The notes below the pieces were generated by a model. The model saw only the letters and a program-made list of their open reading frames with translations, searched no databases and was not told where the DNA came from. From an uncultured Lachnospiraceae bacterium (GTDB taxonomy: Bacteria > Bacillota > Clostridia > Lachnospirales > Lachnospiraceae), in contig CAJTZH010000017.1 in the NCBI GenBank assembly GCA_910584325.1, positions 1-36,264 on the forward strand: DNA of 36,264 bases. Reading direction: 5' to 3'. Shown in pieces: positions 31,910-36,264 of the stretch. Every line of letters starts with the position of its first letter. Within the stretch, counting starts at the first letter, position 1. Made by a program: the position numbers and the translations under genes.

Positions 31910-33700
31910 CTACATAAGTGTATTAAATTTATAAATCTTACAACAATTCCTGATTTGCTCATCTGAGAAATCTTCCATCTTAATTCCCTGCGAATGAATA
32001 ATCATAACGTCCTGATTTGAAGAAGATAACATCATATCCTGTGTAGGCGTAAGTTTATATGTAATATGCCCGCTTACAGAAGTTGAACTTGAACTCTCTG
32101 CTTTCTTAAACGGATATATTCCGAACGAAACCTCAAGATATTGGTCAACAGTCTCTCCATGCTGCGCCTCACCGACAGAATTCGTATATAATGTACCGCA
32201 ATTATGCCACCTTGCCAGACATTCGGCAACACCCACAAACATATTGCTGTCGCCCGTATTATCCGAAATCACAAGCAGCACATCCACAAAATCACAATAT
32301 TTGTGTGCCGGATTATGTTTATCCAGTATATCCATAACGTCACGGCAGATTGCCACACCGACAACGCAGTCTTTACAAGGTAATATTGTAATATTGTTAT
32401 CCAGCCGGATATCTTCTACCAAAAGCCTGTATTGCTCCAACGGATATTGCGCCGTACTGATTCCATAAGCTTTCGCAACCTTATCCGTATATCCCATAGA
32501 AAACGGTATCATCTTATTATATTCTGCTGCCTTTTTCCATTCCGAACCGGTATTGACATAAATCGGCGCCGTATTGGTAAATTCGTCTCCCGATTTTTTA
32601 TAATAGCTTCCTCCCACAACCAGCTTGAGCGGACTTGACGGTTTTAGCTTTCCTTCTAAGAACTGCAGCTTATCCTCGTTAACAGATAATTCCGGAAAAA
32701 TTAAAATACGCGCATTGTGACTCTCTGCATAAGCGATACTTTTTGTAATTACTTCCTCCTGCACCTTATCATCCTGAGCAAATACTTTAATGCCAAGATT
32801 TTTGTAATTTAAACCTTTTGTTGCACACATTCCGAGTTTTGACTTTAATGACGCATGCGATGCCGCCGTCTTTAACATTTTATCGTCAAACAATTCCACA
32901 TTAGCAAGCTCTTTCTGCGTGTCTACAAATTGGGAATATTCCCTGCCATTTAATAAGAGCCCTCTGATATTCTGGAACGGACAACTGGCAAATGTAATTT
33001 TATTTTCATTCCAAATCTTTTTGCCAAATGCCATCACCATAAAGTTATTATAAGGGAAATATTCAAGACCGCTCCCCGTGTATTTCTCGTCATATTTCAT
33101 CAGTGTTGTTAAAATCAGCCTGTAATCATCTTCCTCAGACATACAATTCGCCCTCTCGCTCTCGTACCACCTCTTGTAGTCCATTCCCAGCACGTAGCTT
33201 GCGTCAAAAGCACGGCAGAATGCTGCGATTTTTTTGTCGGAAATATAATTCAGCAGGTACTTGTCCTTTAAAACAAGATACTTATAAAACAGCCCGGCAA
33301 TAAACTCTTTTTCCAACACAGTTCCTGCCGCTTCTTTCACAATTGACGTGGTAAGCGAAAAGAACACGTCGCTTTCCGTTCCGTTTGTGTCGCGGCATCC
33401 CGTTACAGTAAACTTATGACCGATAATACTGCCGTCACCTGCTAAAATATCATGGGAAGAAGGCGTATACCCAAAACCGCTTTCCGATTCAAACTTTATC
33501 ATCGGTTGTCCCGCCATACATAGTCCCGTTCCCATAATAACCGGTACGTCAATATCCGTTCCGCATTTCACTGCATCTTCATATACTTTCGCCCCGTCAT
33601 AAAGCTCTATCCTGACTCTGTCAGTTATCTGCGTGGTAAAATACCAGCTCATATATTCATTTTTCTTGATACATCCAATCGGAAATGTCTGTTGTACCAT
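31910..33700 (-). CDS. Lectin-like domain fused to a nitrilase-fold hydrolase
   Basis: This 596-residue protein has three parts. Residues 1-120 are related to the 123-residue protein encoded just upstream: EYMSWYFTTQITDRVRIEL matches its YYMSWFVTTQTSLNVTVTL, and both contain IGxxFT-like or VGKEFT-like strands, though the calcium loop is degenerate (DTNGTESDVFFSL). Residues 120-295 are an unrecognised, probably helical region. Residues 300-560 match the carbon-nitrogen hydrolase fold, with the Glu-Lys-Cys triad at Glu337 (LIFPELSV), Lys396 (EYNKMIPF) and Cys452 (VGVAICRDVMD). That fold cleaves amides, nitriles or condenses amines. No signal peptide. The ATG overlaps the upstream stop by one base (TGATG). 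The substrate is unknown. Confidence 0.75.
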   Translation of the reverse strand: MVQQTFPIGCIKKNEYMSWYFTTQITDRVRIELYDGAKVYEDAVKCGTDIDVPVIMGTGLCMAGQPMIKFESESGFGYTPSSHDILAGDGSIIGHKFTVTGCRDTNGTESDVFFSLTTSIVKEAAGTVLEKEFIAGLFYKYLVLKDKYLLNYISDKKIAAFCRAFDASYVLGMDYKRWYESERANCMSEEDDYRLILTTLMKYDEKYTGSGLEYFPYNNFMVMAFGKKIWNENKITFASCPFQNIRGLLLNGREYSQFVDTQKELANVELFDDKMLKTAASHASLKSKLGMCATKGLNYKNLGIKVFAQDDKVQEEVITKSIAYAESHNARILIFPELSVNEDKLQFLEGKLKPSSPLKLVVGGSYYKKSGDEFTNTAPIYVNTGSEWKKAAEYNKMIPFSMGYTDKVAKAYGISTAQYPLEQYRLLVEDIRLDNNITILPCKDCVVGVAICRDVMDILDKHNPAHKYCDFVDVLLVISDNTGDSNMFVGVAECLARWHNCGTLYTNSVGEAQHGETVDQYLEVSFGIYPFKKAESSSSTSVSGHITYKLTPTQDMMLSSSNQDVMIIHSQGIKMEDFSDEQIRNCCKIYKFNTLM

Positions 33701-34071
33701 CAGCCCACCCCCTTCCAGCCGATGATACTGATTGCAACATCGTTATAATCCTTATCCTTCGAGTCTTCCACACACATAGTAAATTCTTTGCCCACAGAGA
33801 TTCCCTCGTCTGTCAGAATTTCATTAAGATGCGGCGTTCCTAAAATATGTTCCGCACCGTCAATGTTTATTTTGACCCTTAGATTATCACCGGAAACAAA
33901 ATCGGCATCCATCGCAAGCGGCGGATTAATTTTTGTGTTCTGACGACTGCTGCTGAAATACGTTTTACTGTCATCCTCTAATGTAACGGTTACATTCAGA
34001 GACGTCTGGGTGGTAACAAACCACGACATATAGTAGTTCTTTGGAAACTGTACTTTTACAATTCTTTCCAT
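33700..34071 (-). CDS. LecB-like calcium-dependent lectin domain protein
   Basis: This 123-residue protein matches the layout of the calcium-mediated lectins typified by Pseudomonas LecB (PA-IIL, about 115 residues). The calcium loop VEDSKDKDYNDVAISIIGW aligns with the LecB loop, giving Glu102, Asp106, Asp108, Asn110 and Asp111 at the same spacing as the known calcium ligands. It also ends in a C-terminal glycine (WKGVG); in LecB the terminal glycine carboxylate completes the partner subunit's site. The Asn near LecB position 21 is not obvious. No signal peptide. A site GGGGGAAA precedes ATG, and it is coupled to the fusion gene. Sugar binding is inferred, not shown. Confidence 0.65.
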   Translation of the reverse strand: MERIVKVQFPKNYYMSWFVTTQTSLNVTVTLEDDSKTYFSSSRQNTKINPPLAMDADFVSGDNLRVKINIDGAEHILGTPHLNEILTDEGISVGKEFTMCVEDSKDKDYNDVAISIIGWKGVG

Positions 34072-34150
34072 GTCTTTTCCCCCTTTTTTACTATTAGATT
34101 TCCAAATATGTCAGGCTGTATAAATAGCGAAACAGTATTTGGATAATTCT

Positions 34151-34180
34151 ATGGTATCATGATAAACACGGGAGCGTCAA
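34151..34180 (-). promoter_or_regulatory. Probable promoter of the lectin-hydrolase genes
   Basis: TTGACG (34180-34175), 18 bases, TACCAT (34156-34151) on the minus strand, about 80 bases before the start codon. The -10 box is imperfect. Confidence 0.5.
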
Positions 34181-34479
34181 CGCACTTTTCGACAAAATAC
34201 CGCAAAAAACTCTTTGTAAATTTACTTAATTATAATCTAATCAGTGAAACTCATTTTTTCTAGAAAACGAAATCAATAATTTATTATTATGTTTTCATAC
34301 ACTTTCGTTTCCTCATTGGTTCGATTATTCTGAACATTAATGGTAATTATCATATTAATGAACCATTCAAATATCATTCCCTTCTCAAATTGACTTATAG
34401 GAACTGCTATCCTCTATCCAAATCGCTTTACCTGATAGTTCATTCTCACACCTTGGGCATTTGCAAAAAGATAATTGAT
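34181..34479. other. AT-rich intergenic region
   Basis: No ORF with a ribosome-binding site is visible. Two inverted repeats occur: AAACGAAA/TTTCGTTT (34265-34272 with 34303-34310) and CATTAAT/ATTAATG near 34335-34360. Neither has terminator features. No clear terminator follows the gene at 34480. Confidence 0.5.
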
Positions 34480-34875
34480 TCATTTTTTTAATATATCAAA
34501 CTTCTTGTCCATAGTGATATATAAATCGGAATCCGTCGGACTTACGATATATCCTGTCCAGTCACCTTTTAAGCAATTCGCATTTTGCTGTACCACTCTT
34601 CTCCAGCCACTCTCGTGTTTGTAAATTAAACATGGTATCCACCTTCTGAAAATTCCCCATTTGACAGGTCGAAAGACAATTGCAAACCCTACATGACTAC
34701 ATATAAATTCAACATCCTTATTTAACATGTCAAATAGACAATTATCTTTTTCTAATTGAGCCCGTTTCTTTAATTGTTTTATGCCCTTATGCATTCCCTT
34801 TTCCAGAATATATACATCCTCTCCATCAATATTTTCAACATGATTCGTTATTTCTGATACTTCTTCTATTTTCAT
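34480..34875 (-). CDS. Hypothetical protein
   Basis: I do not recognise this 131-residue protein. Its first ~45 residues are charged and helical (EKGMHKGIKQLKKRAQLEKDN). The remainder is beta-rich with several tryptophans and cysteines (AIVFRPVKWGIFRRWIPCLIY, ESGWRRVV, GDWTGYIVSP). There is no signal peptide or membrane helix. The start has only a weak GGGAAAA site. Its AT-rich codon use and position between a toxin/immunity remnant and the lectin genes suggest acquired DNA; an immunity-type or effector-binding role is possible but unsupported. Confidence 0.55.
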   Translation of the reverse strand: MKIEEVSEITNHVENIDGEDVYILEKGMHKGIKQLKKRAQLEKDNCLFDMLNKDVEFICSHVGFAIVFRPVKWGIFRRWIPCLIYKHESGWRRVVQQNANCLKGDWTGYIVSPTDSDLYITMDKKFDILKK

Positions 34876-35486
34876 TTAAATTTTCCCGAACTCAACCTAA
34901 TAAAATATGTATGTTACAGTACATTTTCACATGGAATATACTATATAAAATACATATTACATAACTCTGCAAAAACAGACGGCACAAAGGCTCCCCGCTG
35001 TTATCTGCTCCAGTAAATGGATTTTCCTACACAATGATAACTTCGAGAACCCTTTGTACCGTCTGTCATTGAAAGTTGTGGAAATACTATTCAAAAACTA
35101 TATCTTTTTATACAATAATTCTCAATAACTAAAGAATTTCTAATATTTCCAAACTATTAATACATCTTTCCACATTTTTATCTTATACCTCATTTGCATG
35201 TAACTCTGGATTTAGTGCCATTTATATATCTTATCCATTAGATTTACTGAATTACCTATTCTATTTCTAGAACCACTGCCATCCTTTTAAAAATGAATAC
35301 ACTTTCCAAAGCCGGCTCTTGTATATACTTAAAATTCTACCACATATTAGGCATCTGTTCTACAACTTTTCGCCAACATTTTCCACTACTGGCATACGGT
35401 ACTATGTAAATTTCTTAATCATGCAAGGTTACTTTACATTATTTTTGAAACTAGTAGATTTGAAATGACAAATATTGTATAATGTA
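34876..35486. other. Intergenic region without recognisable genes
   Basis: About 610 bases of AT-rich sequence in both frames and strands broken by stops. The only clear structure is the 92-bp inverted-repeat element at 34975-35066. The part 35070-35486 has no supported feature. Confidence 0.55.
34975..35066 (-). repeat. 92-bp inverted-repeat element
   Basis: ACAGACGGCACAAAGG (34975-34990) is complementary to CCTTTGTACCGTCTGT (35051-35066) at 15 of 16 positions. The odd position is a G-U wobble if transcribed from the minus strand but a C-A mismatch on the plus strand. Inside, GTTATC (35000-35005) pairs with GATAAC (35036-35041), and TCCA...TGGA forms a small tip. It lies 100 bases upstream of the 131-residue gene. 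It may be a small structured RNA, a cis-regulatory leader or a miniature transposable element. No target-site duplication was seen. Confidence 0.6.
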
Positions 35487-35529
35487 AAACCAGCAAGAAA
35501 TCGTTATTATGATTATCTTGCTGGTTTTT
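35487..35529. terminator. Bidirectional terminator after the immunity-like gene
   Basis: CCAGCAAGA (35490-35498) pairs with TCTTGCTGG (35516-35524), 9 bp with a 17-base loop, flanked by AAAA and TTTTT so it can work on both strands. It lies about 40 bases after the stop at 35568. Confidence 0.85.
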
Positions 35530-35567
35530 ATTAATTTAATTTTTATGTGGAGATATAATGAAAATAA

Positions 35568-35972
35568 TTACATTCCTGAATATGGATTATCAACACTATC
35601 TCCATATTCATTTTCTGCCTCTGCAATATTGGATAATACTGCCTGATTATGAATAAAACTCTTGTTTTGCAAAATGTAACTGAACAGACTGCTCAATCCG
35701 ATTCTAGGAATAATACACAAAATATAATCCATTATTTCCTCATCTTCAAAATCAATTACTGATTTTAAATATTTTCCCACCTTTTCCTTTACACTTTCTT
35801 CCAACAGTTCATATGTATGCCATTGCCTATCTGCTAACTCAAACAACTCACTTAAAGCATAATTCACATTTGCAGAATTAGTATTATTGCAATAATAAGA
35901 TAAGTATTCCTCAAAATATACCTTCATTCTATGACATTCTATTGAGTCAGGAAGTTCATGAAACTTTGTCAC
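35568..35972 (-). CDS. Probable immunity protein of a toxin-immunity pair
   Basis: This acidic, helical protein of 134 residues has no recognised family. It is rich in Glu and Tyr (MKVYFEEYLSYYCNN, ALSELFELADRQWHTYELLEE), as many polymorphic-toxin immunity proteins are. GTG 35972 is chosen because AAGGGAGG lies about eight bases upstream; an in-frame GTG at 35981 abuts the site. It overlaps the stop of the toxin-like fragment by a few bases, the typical toxin-then-immunity arrangement. A terminator follows. Immunity function is inferred from context. Confidence 0.6.
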   Translation of the reverse strand: MTKFHELPDSIECHRMKVYFEEYLSYYCNNTNSANVNYALSELFELADRQWHTYELLEESVKEKVGKYLKSVIDFEDEEIMDYILCIIPRIGLSSLFSYILQNKSFIHNQAVLSNIAEAENEYGDSVDNPYSGM

Positions 35973-35973
35973 C

Positions 35974-36264
35974 TCAGTCACCTCCCTTCAATGGAATATG
36001 GGTATAGTTTTGTGGTTTTTTCACAAAGCTTCCAAATTGTGTTAATAATTTATTTCCTACTTTAATTTGTGCAGTCCAACCAGTTCCCGAATTAGACCCA
36101 GGATACTTTATTGCGGCATTTAAATCTTGTGAATGCCATTTTATTTCCATCTTTTTACCATTAGTCGATATTCATGACGTTCTGCACGCCGTTATAGAAT
36201 CCGATTGCTGCTTTTCCACCGTTCGCGGCTATGTTACACCCTTTTACTACCTTGCTTCCTATGT
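35974..36264 (-). pseudogene. 3' end of a polymorphic toxin-like gene, frameshifted
   Basis: Two open segments in different frames join here. From the window edge, one frame reads to ...AAIGFYNGVQNVMNID and stops at TAA 36163-36161. A second frame, open from about 36175, continues NGKKMEIKWHSQDLNAAIKY ... WTAQIKVGNKLLTQFG ... THIPLKGGD to a TGA at 35976-35974. A one-base change near 36165-36175 would join them into one protein. The last ~58 residues could instead be a separate ORF from ATG 36150, but that ATG has no ribosome-binding site. The small C-terminal domain next to an immunity-like gene suggests a toxin tip; the domain family is not recognised. The gene is also cut by the window end. 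Confidence 0.55.

Noticed and set aside
34265..34310. AAACGAAA/TTTCGTTT inverted repeat as a terminator or operator
   Set aside because: The loop is about 30 bases and the sequence very AT-rich, so chance is likely.

Overview
This window comes from a low-GC Gram-positive bacterium, most likely a clostridium of the Lachnospiraceae. The evidence is the continuous S10-spc-alpha ribosomal protein block, the order secY-adk-map-KOW protein-infA-rpmJ-rpsM-rpsK-rpsD-rpoA-rplQ-ecfA1-ecfA2-ecfT-truA-rplM-rpsI, zinc-type S14, L36 and adenylate kinase, and strong AGGAGG ribosome-binding sites. Every gene I can support lies on the minus strand, so transcription runs from high to low coordinates.

Layout in transcription order. 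(1) 36264-34480 is AT-rich accessory DNA. It holds the frameshifted 3' end of a polymorphic-toxin-like gene, an adjacent probable immunity gene with its terminator, a 92-bp inverted-repeat element and one unrecognised gene. (2) 34180-30637 is the most unusual part. A small protein carries the calcium-loop signature of LecB-type lectins. It is translationally coupled to a protein that joins a related N-terminal domain to a nitrilase-fold hydrolase. Then comes a separate promoter driving a 15-codon ORF, a predicted H-type RNA pseudoknot, and a radical SAM/SPASM enzyme. This may be an undescribed peptide-modification (RiPP-like) system. (3) 30563-9481 is the ribosomal superoperon, with a consensus promoter and long structured leader before rpsJ, three 48-bp repeats after rpsJ, hairpin terminators or attenuators after secY, rpmJ and rplQ, the general ECF transporter module, truA, and rplM-rpsI. 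(4) 9416-5913 is a three-gene operon (Nudix hydrolase, winged-helix/PD-(D/E)XK-like protein, large polytopic membrane protein) behind a promoter with an 11-bp-arm palindrome. (5) 5880-86 holds secA, prfB with its programmed +1 frameshift, cheW and malQ.

The ribosomal, secretion and transporter genes are standard and confidently named. The functions proposed for the lectin/nitrilase/radical SAM locus and the toxin remnant are inferences from motifs and gene context. No tRNA, rRNA, CRISPR array or intact insertion sequence was seen.
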